From contig NZ_BBWK01000051.1 of the NCBI RefSeq assembly GCF_001463765.1, positions 19,941 through 83,940 of the forward strand: DNA of 64,000 bases, given 5' to 3'. Each line of letters starts with the position of its first letter. The stretch's first letter is position 1. This document shows positions 38,606 to 48,056 of this stretch, in pieces. Below the pieces are notes generated by a model. The model made no database searches. It was not told the DNA's origin and was given only the letters and a program-made list of their open reading frames with translations. The DNA is from Aureimonas sp. AU4. GTDB lineage: Bacteria; Pseudomonadota; Alphaproteobacteria; Rhizobiales; Rhizobiaceae. Both the position numbers and the translations under genes were made by a program.

Positions 38606-38701
38606 CGTCGCCTCCGCCTGCATGCCGGTCATCGGTATGCGCCCAGGCAGAGCGATGCGCTGTGACGTTCGTCACGCGAAGGGTGCGACAGGCGTCCGCG
38701 C

Positions 38702-39151
38702 TCAGGCGTCTCGCGGCGCAACGCTCGTTGAGGGGCGGGGGCGACGCGTGAGGGCGGCGCCGGCGAGGATCAGCGCCACGCCCAGCATCGCCGCCCAGAG
38801 GCGCAAGGGGCGGCCCGTCGCCCAGTCGAGCGCGACGCCCGACACCATCTGGCCGGCGATCATCAGGAGCGCGGTGCGCGCGGCGCCGAGCCGGGCGATC
38901 ACCCAGCTTCCCGCCGCCACGAAGACGACGCCGACCGGCCCGCCGAGATAGCTCCACCAGGGCGCGAGACGCGCGCCCGGCACGAGAAGTCCGCCCACGA
39001 CCAGCCCGAGCAGCGTCAGCGCTCCGAAGCCGACCGCGTGGTTCCAGAACGAGGCCGTGAGCGGCGAGGTCGAGAGGCTGAGGCGGCCGTTCAGCTGCCG
39101 GCTGAGCCCGACCAGGACGCCGGCGAGGGTTGCGAGGACGAGGAAGGTCAC
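38702..39151 (-). CDS. YdcZ (DUF606) DMT-family transporter subunit, second
   Basis: Small four- to five-helix membrane protein of the drug/metabolite transporter superfamily, 149 aa. The pattern VLVGLSRQLNGRLSLSTSPLTASFWNHAVGF is the family hallmark near the N-terminus, and GQMVSGVALDW lies in the second half. It starts at GTG 39151, overlapping the stop of a paralogous subunit (GTGA), so the two probably form a heteromer. The substrate is unknown. Confidence 0.85.
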   Translation of the reverse strand: MTFLVLATLAGVLVGLSRQLNGRLSLSTSPLTASFWNHAVGFGALTLLGLVVGGLLVPGARLAPWWSYLGGPVGVVFVAAGSWVIARLGAARTALLMIAGQMVSGVALDWATGRPLRLWAAMLGVALILAGAALTRRPRPSTSVAPRDA

Positions 39152-39639
39152 GGCTCGGCGCCGGCAAACAGGATGATCAGCGCGCTGCCCGACAGGATCA
39201 GGAGAAGCGCCGCGCCGTCGCGCCGGTCGGGCCGGCGCGACGGCAGGCCGAACCAGCCGAAGCGGTCCGCCAGGAGCGCGAAGACGACCTGGCCGAGAAG
39301 CCCGAGCGCCAGCGTCCCGGCAAGTCCCAGGCCGCTGTTCACGGCCTGCGAGGTGATGATCACGGTGAGCGCGCCCGACAGGCCGCCGGCATAGGCCCAG
39401 AGGGGCGCCCGCAAGCGCGGCGCACCGACCGCCTCCGGAGCGGGGGCCCGGCGGCGCCGGCCGCGAAGGGCAAGGAGAAGCGCGGTGGCGGCGAGCGTTC
39501 CCGTGCCGTGCGCCGCCCAGGACGAGAAGACCGGGCCCGCCGCCGCCCCGAGCGCGCCGTTGAACTGGACCATGATGGTCAGGAGCGCGCCGGTTCCCAG
39601 CGCCGCCGCGATGGCCAGCGGCCCGCCCTCGTTCCTCAT
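39148..39639 (-). CDS. YdcZ (DUF606) DMT-family transporter subunit, first
   Basis: Membrane protein of 163 aa related to the following gene. Family features: TIMVQFNGALGAAAGPVFSSWAAHGTGT, LSGALTVIITSQAVNSGLG and LGLLGQVVFALLADRFGWFG. I chose ATG 39639 over TTG 39657. It overlaps the second subunit by 4 bases. It stands between hslO and the chaperone gene, all on the minus strand, and may be an insertion into the conserved block. Confidence 0.83.
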   Translation of the reverse strand: MRNEGGPLAIAAALGTGALLTIMVQFNGALGAAAGPVFSSWAAHGTGTLAATALLLALRGRRRRAPAPEAVGAPRLRAPLWAYAGGLSGALTVIITSQAVNSGLGLAGTLALGLLGQVVFALLADRFGWFGLPSRRPDRRDGAALLLILSGSALIILFAGAEP

Positions 39640-39669
39640 CGCTCCGTCCGGTTTCAAGCCATCGGCTCG

Positions 39670-40668
39670 TCAGGCCTTCGGCTCGAACTCCTCGGGCGAG
39701 AAGCTGTAGCTCTCGCCGCAGAATTCGCACTTCACGTCGATCCGGCCGTTCTCGACGCTCTCGTCGATCTCCTCGGCGGAGAAGCCGGCCAAGACGCCGC
39801 GGATCTTCTCGCGCGTGCAGGAGCAGTCGTCGCGCACGGGGACGGGCTCGAAGACGCGCACGCCGCGCTCGTGGAAGAGGCGGAACAGGAGGCGCTCCAC
39901 GCCGACTTCCGGGTCGGCGAGCTCGGACGGCTCGACCGTGCCGACCAGCGCCTGAACCTCGGTCCAGCTGTCGTCCTCGAGCGGAGCGGCGATCTCCGTA
40001 CCCTCGGGCGCGTCGCCGCCCGGCAGGTCGATGACGCGCAGGCGCTCGGGCGCCTCGGGCAGGAACTGGGCGATCAGGCCGCCCGCGCGCCAGGTCTCGC
40101 GGAAGCCCTCGCCCTCGATGCGCCGCGCGATGCGCGCGACGGCGAGGCGCACCACGGTCGGGATCTGCTCGCTCTGGCGGAAGTAGGTCTCGGCGACCTG
40201 TTCCAGCGAGGCGCCGTCGAGCTCGACGATGCCCTGGTAGCGCTGGGTGTGCGGCCCCTGGTCGATGGTGAGGGCCATGATGCCGCGCCCCAGGAGATCG
40301 GGCGCCTGCAGGCGCCCCTCGGCCTCGGCCGCGGCCAGGAGCTCGGCGTCGAAGCGCGCGTAGGCGCGCACCGAGGAGGGCGTCGTGAAGTCCACCACCA
40401 GAAGGTCGACGGGCCCGTCGGTCTGGGTCTGGGCCGAGAACTTGCCGCTGAACTTCAGCGAGGTTCCGAGCAGAACAGTCAGCGCCACCATCTCGGCCAG
40501 AAGCTGCGAGACGGGCGCGGGATAGTCGTGGCGCGCGAGGATCGCGTCCACCATCGTGCCGAGCTGCACGGCACGCCCGCGCGCGTCGAGCGCCTCGACC
40601 GCGAAGGGCACCACCGCGTCGTCGCCGGCAAAGCCGAATTGCCCGAGTTCCCGCACGCCCTCAGCCAC
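39670..40668 (-). CDS. hslO: Hsp33 redox-regulated chaperone
   Basis: ATP-independent holdase activated by oxidation, 332 aa from the GTG at 40668. The C-terminal zinc site is complete: CSC in [11 protein letters not shown] and CEFC in [11 protein letters not shown], the four cysteines that bind zinc when reduced. The N-terminal domain shows [21 protein letters not shown] and [22 protein letters not shown]. Its start overlaps the argF stop by 8 bases, so the two are coupled; an upstream in-frame extension inside argF is unlikely. Confidence 0.94.
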   Translation of the reverse strand: MAEGVRELGQFGFAGDDAVVPFAVEALDARGRAVQLGTMVDAILARHDYPAPVSQLLAEMVALTVLLGTSLKFSGKFSAQTQTDGPVDLLVVDFTTPSSVRAYARFDAELLAAAEAEGRLQAPDLLGRGIMALTIDQGPHTQRYQGIVELDGASLEQVAETYFRQSEQIPTVVRLAVARIARRIEGEGFRETWRAGGLIAQFLPEAPERLRVIDLPGGDAPEGTEIAAPLEDDSWTEVQALVGTVEPSELADPEVGVERLLFRLFHERGVRVFEPVPVRDDCSCTREKIRGVLAGFSAEEIDESVENGRIDVKCEFCGESYSFSPEEFEPKA

Positions 40669-41617
40669 GCGACGCGACCTCGCCGAAGGCCCAGGCCAGG
40701 ATCGACTTCTGGGCATGGAGGCGGTTCTCCGCCTCGTCGAAGACGACCGACTGCGGCCCGTCGATCACCGCGTCGGTGACCTCCTCGCCGCGATGGGCCG
40801 GCAGGCAGTGCATGAACAGGGCGTCCGGCGCGGCCTCGGCCATGAGGCGCTCGTTCACCTGGTAGGGCTGGAAGACGTTGTGGCCGCGCGCCTGGTCCTC
40901 GCGGCCCATCGAGACCCACGTGTCGGTGACGACGCAATCCGCGCCGCTGACGGCCTCAACGGCATCGTGCGTCAGATGGAGGCGCGTGCCGGCCGCCCTT
41001 GCCCGCTCGACGAAGCGCGGGTCGGGCTCCGAGCCCTCGGGCGTCGCGATGCGCAGCGTGAAGTCGAAGCAGCCCGCCGCCTCGATCAGGGAGTTCAGGA
41101 CGTTGTTGCCGTCGCCGGTCCAGGCGAAGGTGCGCCCCTTCACGGGGCCGCGATGCTCCTCGAAGGTTAGGATGTCGGCCATGATCTGGCAGGGATGTGT
41201 GTCGTCGGTCAGTGCGTTGATCACCGGCACGGTGGCGCTTTCCGCCATCTCCAGAAGCCGCGAATGCACGGTCGTGCGGATCATGATGGCATCGACGTAG
41301 CGCGACAGGACGCGCGCCGTGTCGGCGATCGTCTCGGCGCGGCCGAGCTGCATCTCCGAGCCCGACAGGAACAGCGTCTCGCCACCGAGCTGGCGCATGG
41401 CGACGTCGAACGAGACGCGCGTGCGCGTGGACGGCTTCTCGAAGATCATGGCGAGCGTGCGCCCCTCGAGCGGGCGGGGGCCGGCGCGGCCCTCGCGCTT
41501 GCGCGCGCCCGCGTCGTCGAGGATGGCGCGAAGGTCGGCCGCCGAAACGGCCGAAAGGTCGAGGAAGTGGCGCGGCGCGTCCCGGCCGGTCGTCCGGGTT
41601 TCCCGAAGCGCGCTCAT
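40661..41617 (-). CDS. argF: Ornithine carbamoyltransferase
   Basis: Forms citrulline from ornithine and carbamoyl phosphate in arginine biosynthesis, cytoplasmic trimer, 318 aa. Carbamoyl-phosphate site [16 protein letters not shown] near residue 60, ornithine-side DTWVSMG and the catalytic-cysteine loop [12 protein letters not shown] near residue 270. It overlaps argD by 4 bases and hslO by 8, giving one argD-argF-hslO transcript. Confidence 0.96.
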   Translation of the reverse strand: MSALRETRTTGRDAPRHFLDLSAVSAADLRAILDDAGARKREGRAGPRPLEGRTLAMIFEKPSTRTRVSFDVAMRQLGGETLFLSGSEMQLGRAETIADTARVLSRYVDAIMIRTTVHSRLLEMAESATVPVINALTDDTHPCQIMADILTFEEHRGPVKGRTFAWTGDGNNVLNSLIEAAGCFDFTLRIATPEGSEPDPRFVERARAAGTRLHLTHDAVEAVSGADCVVTDTWVSMGREDQARGHNVFQPYQVNERLMAEAAPDALFMHCLPAHRGEEVTDAVIDGPQSVVFDEAENRLHAQKSILAWAFGEVASRG

Positions 41618-42816
41618 GCCGCCGCTCCCCTCGCCTTGTCGCGCAGCGTCGCGAGCGCGTCGTCGATGCGCGAGACCGCCTCGCGCACCTCGTCCGCCGT
41701 GATCGTGAGGGGCGGCAGGAAGCGCACGACGTTGTCGCCGGCGGGCGCCGCCAAGAGGCTCTTATCGCGCAGGGCGCCGATCAGCTCGCCGTTCGGCACG
41801 GTGGGCTTGAGGCCGATCAGCAGCCCCTCGCCGCGCACCGCCTCCACCATGTCGGGGTAGCGGTCCTGCAGCGAGGCGAGGCCCTGGCGCAGGAGCGAGG
41901 CGGTGCGGCGCACCTCCTCGAGGAAGCCGTCGGCCAGGACCACGTCGAGCACCGCGTTGCCGACCGCCATGGCGAGCGGGTTGCCGCCGAAGGTCGTGCC
42001 GTGCGTGCCCGGCGTCATGCCCTTGGCGGCCTCGGCGGTGGCAAGGCACACGCCCATCGGGAAGCCGCCGCCGATGCCCTTGGCGGAGGCGAGGATGTCG
42101 GGCGCGGCGCCCGAACGCTCGTAGGCGAAGAAGGTGCCGGTGCGCCCGACGCCGGTCTGCACCTCGTCGTAGATCAGGAGGATGCCCTCCTTGTCGCAGA
42201 GCTCGCGCAGACCGCGAAGGCAGACGTCGGGCACGGCGCGGATGCCGCCCTCGCCCTGGATCGGCTCGACGAGGATCGCGGCGGTCTCGGGCGTGAGGGC
42301 GGTGCGCAGCGCCTCGTGGTCGCCGAAGGGCACCTGGTCGAAGCCCTCGACCTTCGGGCCGAAGCCTTCCAGGTACTTGGCCTGCCCGCCGGCCGCGATG
42401 GTGGCGAGCGTGCGGCCGTGGAAGGCGCCCGCGAAGGTAAGGATGCGATAGCGCTCGGGCCGGCCCGAGACGTAGTGGTAGCGCCGCGCGGTCTTGATCG
42501 CGCATTCCAGCGCTTCCGCGCCGGAATTGGTGAAGAAGGCCTTGTCGGCGAAGGTGGCGTCCACCAGCCGCTGGCCGAGGCGCCGCTGCTCGGGGATCTC
42601 GAAGAGGTTCGAGACGTGCCACAGCTTGGCCGCCTGATCGGCCAGCGCCTTCGCCAGGTGCGGATGGGCGTGGCCGAGCGAGTTCACCGCGATGCCGCCG
42701 GTGAGATCGAGATAGCGTCGCCCCTCGGTGTCGATCAGCCAGACGCCCTCGCCTCGCTCGACGCTGAGGTTCGCTCTGGCGAAGGTCGAAAACAGCGGAT
42801 CGTCGGCCTGGTGCAT
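41614..42816 (-). CDS. argD: Acetylornithine aminotransferase
   Basis: PLP transaminase that converts N-acetylglutamate semialdehyde to N-acetylornithine and may also serve lysine synthesis. At 400 aa it is of normal length. Motifs: [48 protein letters not shown] (PLP Asp) and the PLP Lys in [31 protein letters not shown] follows. It is first of argD-argF-hslO and divergent from gcrA across 405 bases that hold a good minus-strand promoter at 42915-42945. Confidence 0.95.
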   Translation of the reverse strand: MHQADDPLFSTFARANLSVERGEGVWLIDTEGRRYLDLTGGIAVNSLGHAHPHLAKALADQAAKLWHVSNLFEIPEQRRLGQRLVDATFADKAFFTNSGAEALECAIKTARRYHYVSGRPERYRILTFAGAFHGRTLATIAAGGQAKYLEGFGPKVEGFDQVPFGDHEALRTALTPETAAILVEPIQGEGGIRAVPDVCLRGLRELCDKEGILLIYDEVQTGVGRTGTFFAYERSGAAPDILASAKGIGGGFPMGVCLATAEAAKGMTPGTHGTTFGGNPLAMAVGNAVLDVVLADGFLEEVRRTASLLRQGLASLQDRYPDMVEAVRGEGLLIGLKPTVPNGELIGALRDKSLLAAPAGDNVVRFLPPLTITADEVREAVSRIDDALATLRDKARGAAA

Positions 42817-42914
42817 GACGGGGCTTCGGCTTGGGGAGGAACGGGAAGGGCGAGGCTCGCGGCCGTGGCGGCGGATCGGGCGGGAGGACGGGCCTCGACG
42901 GAGCGCGAGCCCCG

Positions 42915-42945
42915 GCTATACCACGGCCGAGCGGCGCATTGTCAA
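42915..42945 (-). promoter_or_regulatory. Candidate sigma-70 promoter for argD
   Basis: Reading leftward, a perfect TTGACA (42940-42945) is followed after 19 bases by TATAGC (42915-42920), about 100 bases before the argD start. The spacing is long; an 18-base spacing gives GTATAG instead. The rest of the 42817-43221 gap shows no gene beyond this and the gcrA promoter. Confidence 0.5.
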
Positions 42946-43042
42946 TCAAGGGCGGGCGCCGGGCGGGCGCCGCGGCCCCGTCGCGCCCGCCTTCTGTCCT
43001 GTTGATAAGCGACCGGCCGGAGCCCTGGAGCTTGCCGCAACC

Positions 43043-43071
43043 TTGCCTTGCGAAGCGCCACCACGCTAACA
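43043..43071 (+). promoter_or_regulatory. Candidate promoter for gcrA
   Basis: TTGCCT (43043-43048) and CTAACA (43066-43071) are 17 bases apart, about 150 bases before the gcrA start. This would give a leader of about 145 bases. The match is moderate. Confidence 0.3.
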
Positions 43072-43221
43072 GACAAGGCAACACCCGGCGGGCGTGGCGA
43101 ACGGCCTTGCGTTTCAAGGACGAGCCGGGCGCGGGACCTGATGTCCCCGACGCTTCCGACGCCCGCATTCCTCCTCGGGCCGCTCCCACGCGCCCGGCAG
43201 TTGCAAGGAGTGTTCGACCGC

Positions 43222-43800
43222 ATGAGTTGGACCGACGAACGGATCGATTCCCTGAAGCGCCTATGGGGCGACGGGCTGAGCGCCAGCCAGATCGCCTCGC
43301 AGCTCGGCGGCGTCAGCCGCAACGCGGTGATCGGCAAGGTGCATCGCCTGAAGCTCGAGAGCCGCATCAAGCCGCCCGCCGACGCCCTGAAGCGCGAAGC
43401 GCTTCTGGAAGGCGCGGTGATGCCGGCCGCCCCGGCGCCGGTCGCCCCGCCCGCCGCCCCGGCGCTCCCGCGCCTCGTGGTGTCGACGCCCGCCCCGGCG
43501 GCGGCCGCGCCCGCACCCCGCTTCGTCGCCCCCGCCATCGAGATGCCCGAGCCCGAGGGCTTGGCGCTCGATACGGTCGGGGAGACCCGCGTGTCGACGG
43601 GCCTCGTGGAGGCGGCGCCCGCCACGCGCAACCTGACGCTGATCCAGCTGTCGGAGCGCACCTGCAAGTGGCCGCTCGGCGATCCGCTCAGCAACGAGTT
43701 CCGCTTCTGCGGCAACCACTCGCGCGATGCCTCGCCCTACTGCGCCTACCACGCGCGCCTGGCCTTCCAGCCGGCCTCCGAGCGCCGCCGCGTTCGCTAG
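43222..43800 (+). CDS. gcrA: GcrA cell cycle regulator
   Basis: Alphaproteobacterial transcription factor that works with sigma-70 at CcrM-methylated GANTC promoters to control the S-phase programme. The N-terminal DNA-binding part MSWTDERIDSLKRLWGDGLSASQIA ... LGGVSRNAVIGKVHRL is diagnostic. A Pro/Ala linker (residues 55-130) follows, then the sigma-contacting domain with TCKWPLGDP and FRFCGNHS, whose cysteines are conserved in the family. The ATG at 43222 has AAGGAG 11 bases upstream; an upstream in-frame extension to 43048 is not supported. Length 192 aa. Confidence 0.96.
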   Translation: MSWTDERIDSLKRLWGDGLSASQIASQLGGVSRNAVIGKVHRLKLESRIKPPADALKREALLEGAVMPAAPAPVAPPAAPALPRLVVSTPAPAAAAPAPRFVAPAIEMPEPEGLALDTVGETRVSTGLVEAAPATRNLTLIQLSERTCKWPLGDPLSNEFRFCGNHSRDASPYCAYHARLAFQPASERRRVR

Positions 43801-43863
43801 AGCCCGTTGGCAGGGCGGCCCGGCTTCCGCTAGAGGGGGCTCCGAACCCGAAAGGAGCCCGCC

Positions 43864-44127
43864 ATGAGCGATCCGAAGTCCGTCGCCCTGCCCGATCGCC
43901 TCGCGATCGACCCCGACAGCCCCTATCACGATGCCGACCTTCTCCAGCGCGGCATCGGCATCCGCTTCAAGGGCGCGGAAAAGACTAATGTCGAGGAATA
44001 CTGCGTCAGCGAGGGCTGGATCCGCGTGGCGGCCGGAACCGCGCGCGACCGCAAGGGCAAGCCGCTGCTCCTGAAGCTGCGCGGCCCCGTCGAGCCCTAT
44101 CTCAAGGACGACGCGGAGGAGGGCTGA
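43864..44127 (+). CDS. DUF3297 family protein
   Basis: Small basic protein of unknown function, 87 aa. Family hallmarks are LPDRLAIDPDSPYHDADLLQRGIGIRFKG, then EKTNVEEYCVSEGWIRVAAG. AAAGGAG lies just before the ATG. It follows gcrA by 63 bases on the same strand and converges with the dehydratase gene. Widespread in proteobacteria without assigned role. Confidence 0.9.
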   Translation: MSDPKSVALPDRLAIDPDSPYHDADLLQRGIGIRFKGAEKTNVEEYCVSEGWIRVAAGTARDRKGKPLLLKLRGPVEPYLKDDAEEG

Positions 44128-44145
44128 GCCCTCCCCCTCTGGCGC

Positions 44146-45684
44146 TCAGGTGATCGCGCCGAGCTGCCAGGGCACGAACTCGTTGTCGCCGTAGTCGTAG
44201 ATCTCGCTTCGGGTGCGCTCGCCCGAAGCCGTGGCCAGGATTTGCTCGAACATGCGCCGGCCCGCCGCCTCGATCGTCTCGGCGCCCGTGACGATGCCCC
44301 CGCAGTCGAAGTCCATGTCCTCGCTCATGTGCTCGAACATGGGCGTGTTGGTCGCGACCTTGATGGTCGGCACCGGCTTCCAGCCCGACACCGAGCCGCG
44401 CCCCGTGGTGAAGACGAGGACGTTGCAGCCGCCCGCCACCTGACCCGTCACCGCCACCGGGTCGTAGCCCGGCGTGTCCATGAAGACGAAGCCCTGCGCG
44501 TCGATGGGCTCGGCATATTCGTAGACCGCCTCCAGCGGCATCGAGCCGCCCTTGGCCACCGCGCCGAGCGATTTTTCCAGGATCGTGGTCAGCCCGCCGG
44601 CCTTGTTGCCGTGCGAGGGGTTGTTGTTCAGCTCCGCCCCGTGGCGCTCGGTGTAGGACTGCCACCACTCGATGCGGTCGATCAGCTTCTGCGCGACGGC
44701 GGGCGTCGCCGCGCGGCGCGTCAGGAGATGCTCGGCGCCGTAGATCTCGGGCGTCTCGGCGAGGCACGTCGTGCCGCCATGGCGCACCAGAAGGTCCGAG
44801 GCGTAGCCCAGCGCCGGGTTGGCCGAGATGCCGCTGTAGCCGTCCGAGCCTCCGCATTCGAGCGCGAGCTTCAGCCCCGAGAGCGGCTGGGGGGTGCGCT
44901 GCGCGGCGTTGGCCTCGGGCAGCATGCCCCGGATGATCGCGATGGCCTCCTCGATCGTGCGCCGCGTGCCGCCGCGATCCTGGATCGTCATGGTGCGCAG
45001 GCGCGCGCTCTCCTCCAGCCCGTAGCGGCGCTGGATGAAGGAGATCTGGTTCGACTCGCAGCCGAGCCCGATCATCAGGATGCCCGCGAAGTTCGGATGG
45101 CGCGCATAGCCCGAGAGCGTGCGCGTCAGGTAGTCGTAGGCCTCCGACTTCACCGACAGGGCGCAGCCCTGCCCGTGGGTCAGCGCGACCACGCCGTCGA
45201 CGTTGGGAAAACCCTCTAGGCCGCCCTTGTTGTTGAAGTGGTCGGCGACGGCCTTGGCGACCGTGGCCGAGCAGTTCACCGAGGAGACGATGCCGATGTA
45301 GTTGCGCGTTCCGACCTGCCCGTCGGCGCGCGCATAGCCTTGGAACGTCCGGCGCTCGGCTTCCGGCAGGAGCGGCGTCGGGCGCGCGTCGGCGCAGAAC
45401 TCGTGCCGCACGGCGCTGTCCTGCATGGCGAGGTTGTGCAGGTGGACATGGTCGCCGGGCGCGATGTCGGCGGTGGCGAGGCCGATCACCTGCCCGTATT
45501 TCAGGACCCGGCCGCCGGCCGGAACCGCGCGGATGGCGACCTTGTGGCCGCTCGGGATCTCGGCGCGCGCCGCGATCGCCTCGACGCCGAGCGGCTCGCC
45601 GGCCGCCACCACGCGCCGCGCGACCGCCACGTCGTCGTCGGGGTTGAGAACGATCACGGGGGCGGCGTCGGGGCGGGTCAGCAT
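44146..45684 (-). CDS. UxaA-family altronate/galactarate-type dehydratase
   Basis: Iron-dependent sugar-acid dehydratase, 512 aa. An N-terminal SAF domain (VLNPDDDVAVARRVVAAGEP ... GDHVHLHNL) is fused to the catalytic part, which shows RNYIGIVSSVNCSATVAKAV, GCESNQISFIQRRYG, ALECGGSDGYSGISANPALG and the C-terminal GAETIEAAGRRMFEQIL. I start at ATG 45684, because the upstream extension is not supported. Altronate, galactarate or another aldonate is the probable substrate. It stands alone, without uxaB or uxuB partners, so the pathway cannot be fixed. Confidence 0.88.
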   Translation of the reverse strand: MLTRPDAAPVIVLNPDDDVAVARRVVAAGEPLGVEAIAARAEIPSGHKVAIRAVPAGGRVLKYGQVIGLATADIAPGDHVHLHNLAMQDSAVRHEFCADARPTPLLPEAERRTFQGYARADGQVGTRNYIGIVSSVNCSATVAKAVADHFNNKGGLEGFPNVDGVVALTHGQGCALSVKSEAYDYLTRTLSGYARHPNFAGILMIGLGCESNQISFIQRRYGLEESARLRTMTIQDRGGTRRTIEEAIAIIRGMLPEANAAQRTPQPLSGLKLALECGGSDGYSGISANPALGYASDLLVRHGGTTCLAETPEIYGAEHLLTRRAATPAVAQKLIDRIEWWQSYTERHGAELNNNPSHGNKAGGLTTILEKSLGAVAKGGSMPLEAVYEYAEPIDAQGFVFMDTPGYDPVAVTGQVAGGCNVLVFTTGRGSVSGWKPVPTIKVATNTPMFEHMSEDMDFDCGGIVTGAETIEAAGRRMFEQILATASGERTRSEIYDYGDNEFVPWQLGAIT

Positions 45685-45872
45685 CGCAGGCACTTTCTGG
45701 CGGAAAGCCGGATCCTCCCCCGGCCGGGCGCGGCGCCACCTTCGTGTCTCGGGCCTCGGGAAGTCAAGGCCGTGGCGTCGGGCGTCAGATGGGGAGCGAT
45801 CGGCCCGGCACCAAATCGCCGCAGGCGGCAAGCGGATGGAACCGGGCGAATTCGTTAACGATTGGCGCTTTC

Positions 45873-46676
45873 ATGGCCCAGCTACCTCTTGGCGGCCCCG
45901 CCGCGCCCCTCGCCCCTTCGCCCGTCCCGGATCGGCGCAGGGCCCGCCCGCGCGAGCCCGCCCGCACGGGCGCGAAGCCGTCCGCCGATCCCGATGCCGC
46001 GCTTCGCGCCAAGGCCCTTCTCGTGCACAAGCGCCTGTGCGCCGAGTACCATTGCCCGATCGGCTACTTTCACGACCTCGACCCGGTCAGCGAGCTCGTC
46101 TCCTCGCTCCTGTCGCACCGAACGCGCAACGCGGACTCGGGCGCGGCCTTCAAGCGGCTGCGCGAGCGCTTCTCCACATGGGAGGAGGTGATCGAGGCGC
46201 CGACCGCCGAGGTGGAGGAAGCGATCCGCGGCGTGCGCTGGCCCGAGCTCAAGGCGCCGCGCATCCAGGAGATCCTGGCGCAGGTGCTCGCGCGCGTCGG
46301 CGATCTCGAGCTCGACTTCCTCGCCGAGATGGGTGTCGACCGGGCGCGCGCGTGGCTGGAGGAGCTGTCCGGCATCGGTCCCAAGACCAGCGCGGCGGTG
46401 CTGTCCTTCTCGCGTCTGCGCATGCCCGCCCTGCCGGTCGACAGCCATCACCACCGTGTCGCGCAGCGGCTCGGCCTGATCGGCGCGAAGGTGGCGGTCG
46501 GCCCGAGCCACGCGATCCTGCGCGCCCAGCTTCCCGCCGACTGGGACGCCCAGACGCTCTACGACAACCACGAGATCCTGATGCTGCACGGCCAGCGCGT
46601 CTGCCACCACCGCGCGCCCCGCTGCGGCGCGTGCGCGGTCGCCGACATCTGCCCGAGCGCGGGAAGCGCCGGGTGA
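45873..46676 (+). CDS. Endonuclease III-like HhH-GPD DNA glycosylase with Fe-S cluster
   Basis: Base-excision repair glycosylase family, 267 aa. HhH motif LEELSGIGPKTSAAV with the catalytic Lys171, then Asp190 in PVDSHHHR. The C-terminal 4Fe-4S loop is complete: Cys244, 251, 254 and 260 (C-X6-C-X2-C-X5-C). The N-terminal 45 residues are Pro/Arg/Ala-rich and disordered. The spacing differs from canonical Nth (SHRTRNADSGAAFKRL near residue 81), so it is a paralogue rather than the housekeeping Nth. I chose ATG 45873. An IS5-like remnant begins about 90 bases downstream. Confidence 0.85.
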   Translation: MAQLPLGGPAAPLAPSPVPDRRRARPREPARTGAKPSADPDAALRAKALLVHKRLCAEYHCPIGYFHDLDPVSELVSSLLSHRTRNADSGAAFKRLRERFSTWEEVIEAPTAEVEEAIRGVRWPELKAPRIQEILAQVLARVGDLELDFLAEMGVDRARAWLEELSGIGPKTSAAVLSFSRLRMPALPVDSHHHRVAQRLGLIGAKVAVGPSHAILRAQLPADWDAQTLYDNHEILMLHGQRVCHHRAPRCGACAVADICPSAGSAG

Positions 46677-46765
46677 AGCGTCCCAACGCGTCGTTTGGCC
46701 TAGGCTCAGAGAAGCACGATCAAGCTCAATCAGCGCTTCAACGCGTCTCAAACCATTTCCGCAAG

Positions 46766-46857
46766 CGACGGTACCGCTGCGGCCGATGCCCGACCGTCTT
46801 CTTCCCCACAGCGCTTGAAGCCACCATTCCCTTCTGGCTCCGAGCAGGAGCCCTGAC
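46766..46857 (+). mobile_element. IS5-family remnant: transposase C-terminus and end
   Basis: Translated forward from 46766, the DNA reads RRYRCGRCPTVFFPTALEAT then IPFWL. This matches the usual IS5-family transposase ending CPTVFFSAIALAAT...FWL. The following GAGCCCTGACC resembles the terminal repeat of the element at 50642-51295. A little upstream another frame gives TRLKPFPQAT, like the NRLK-F-R--AT block that precedes this ending. So a decayed, truncated copy runs up to 2 bases from the dinB stop. No open frame remains. Confidence 0.5.
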
Positions 46858-46858
46858 C

Positions 46859-47962
46859 CTAGAAGGGCAGGGCGAACTGGCCGCCCGCAAACTCCTCGCC
46901 GTCCGAAGCGGGACCGGCCAGCGCCGACAGCGTGACGCCGAGAAGGCGCACGCCGCGCGGGTCGGGCGCAAGGTCCGCCAGAAGCCGGAAGGCCTGGGCC
47001 TCCAGCGCGGCGCGGCTGTCGACCGGACGCGGGCCGGACAGGGCGCGGGTGATCTGCCGGAAGTCGGCGTATTTCACCTTCAGCGTCACGGTGCGACCGC
47101 GCGTGCCCGTCGCCTCGCAGTGGCGCCAGACCTTGTCGAGGATGGGGCCGAGCGCCTCGCGCATCTCCGCCTTGTCGTGGATGTCGCGACCGAACGTGTT
47201 CTCGGCGCCCACCGACTTGCGGATGCGGTTGGCGCGCACGGGCCGCTCGTCGATGCCGCGCGCGATGCCATGGTAGTAGGGTCCGATCTTGCCGAAATGC
47301 TCGGTGAGAAAGGCGACGCTCCGCTCGCGCAGGTCCCGGCCCGTCCGGATGCCGAGCCGCTCCATCTTGGCCGCCGTGGCCGGGCCGACGCCATGGAAGC
47401 GCGCGACGGGCAGATCCGCGACGAACGCCGCGCCCATCTGGGGCGTCACCACGAAGAGCCCGTCGGGCTTGCGGTGGTCGGAGGCGAGCTTGGCGAGGAA
47501 CTTGTTGTAGGACACGCCGGCCGAGGCGGTGAGCCCGGTCCGCTCGCGGATGCGGGCGCGGATCATTTCGGCGATGTGCGTCGCCGAAATGATCCCGCCC
47601 TTGTTCTCGGTGACGTCGAGATAGGCCTCGTCCAGCGAGAGCGGCTCGATCGCGTCGGTATGTTCGGCGAAGACGGTGCGGATCTCGGCCGAGATCGCCT
47701 TGTAGACGTCGAAGCGGGGCTTGACGAAGACGAGGTCGGGGCAGCGGCGGCGCGCGGTCACCGAGGGCATGGCGGAGCGCACGCCGAACGCCCTCGCCTC
47801 GTAGCTGGCGGCGGCCACCACGCCGCGCTCGGCCGAGCCGCCCACCGCCACGGGCCGCCCGCGAAGCGAAGGATCGTCGCGCTGCTCCACCGACGCATAG
47901 AAGGCGTCCATGTCGATATGGATGATCTTGCGGGTCGGTGCGGCGGAGCTGCTGGCGGGCAT
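46859..47962 (-). CDS. dinB: DNA polymerase IV (Y family)
   Basis: Error-prone translesion polymerase, 367 aa. Catalytic motifs HIDMDAFYASVEQRDDP near residue 15 and SLDEAYLDVTENKGG near residue 105 supply the metal-binding acidic residues; the steric-gate Tyr is in FYAS. HhH region LPVARFHGVGPATAAKMERLGI follows. The last six residues, QFALPF, fit the beta-clamp-binding motif of Pol IV. The stop lies 2 bases from an IS5-like remnant, so any native downstream region has been replaced. Confidence 0.95.
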   Translation of the reverse strand: MPASSSAAPTRKIIHIDMDAFYASVEQRDDPSLRGRPVAVGGSAERGVVAAASYEARAFGVRSAMPSVTARRRCPDLVFVKPRFDVYKAISAEIRTVFAEHTDAIEPLSLDEAYLDVTENKGGIISATHIAEMIRARIRERTGLTASAGVSYNKFLAKLASDHRKPDGLFVVTPQMGAAFVADLPVARFHGVGPATAAKMERLGIRTGRDLRERSVAFLTEHFGKIGPYYHGIARGIDERPVRANRIRKSVGAENTFGRDIHDKAEMREALGPILDKVWRHCEATGTRGRTVTLKVKYADFRQITRALSGPRPVDSRAALEAQAFRLLADLAPDPRGVRLLGVTLSALAGPASDGEEFAGGQFALPF

Positions 47963-48056
47963 GAGGTCGGAGAATGGCGGATCGCGGGGCGACCGTTAGC
48001 CTATCGCGGCCCGCCCTTCACGTCTCTGCCCCCTATCGCCGGTGGAAGGCGGGCGG

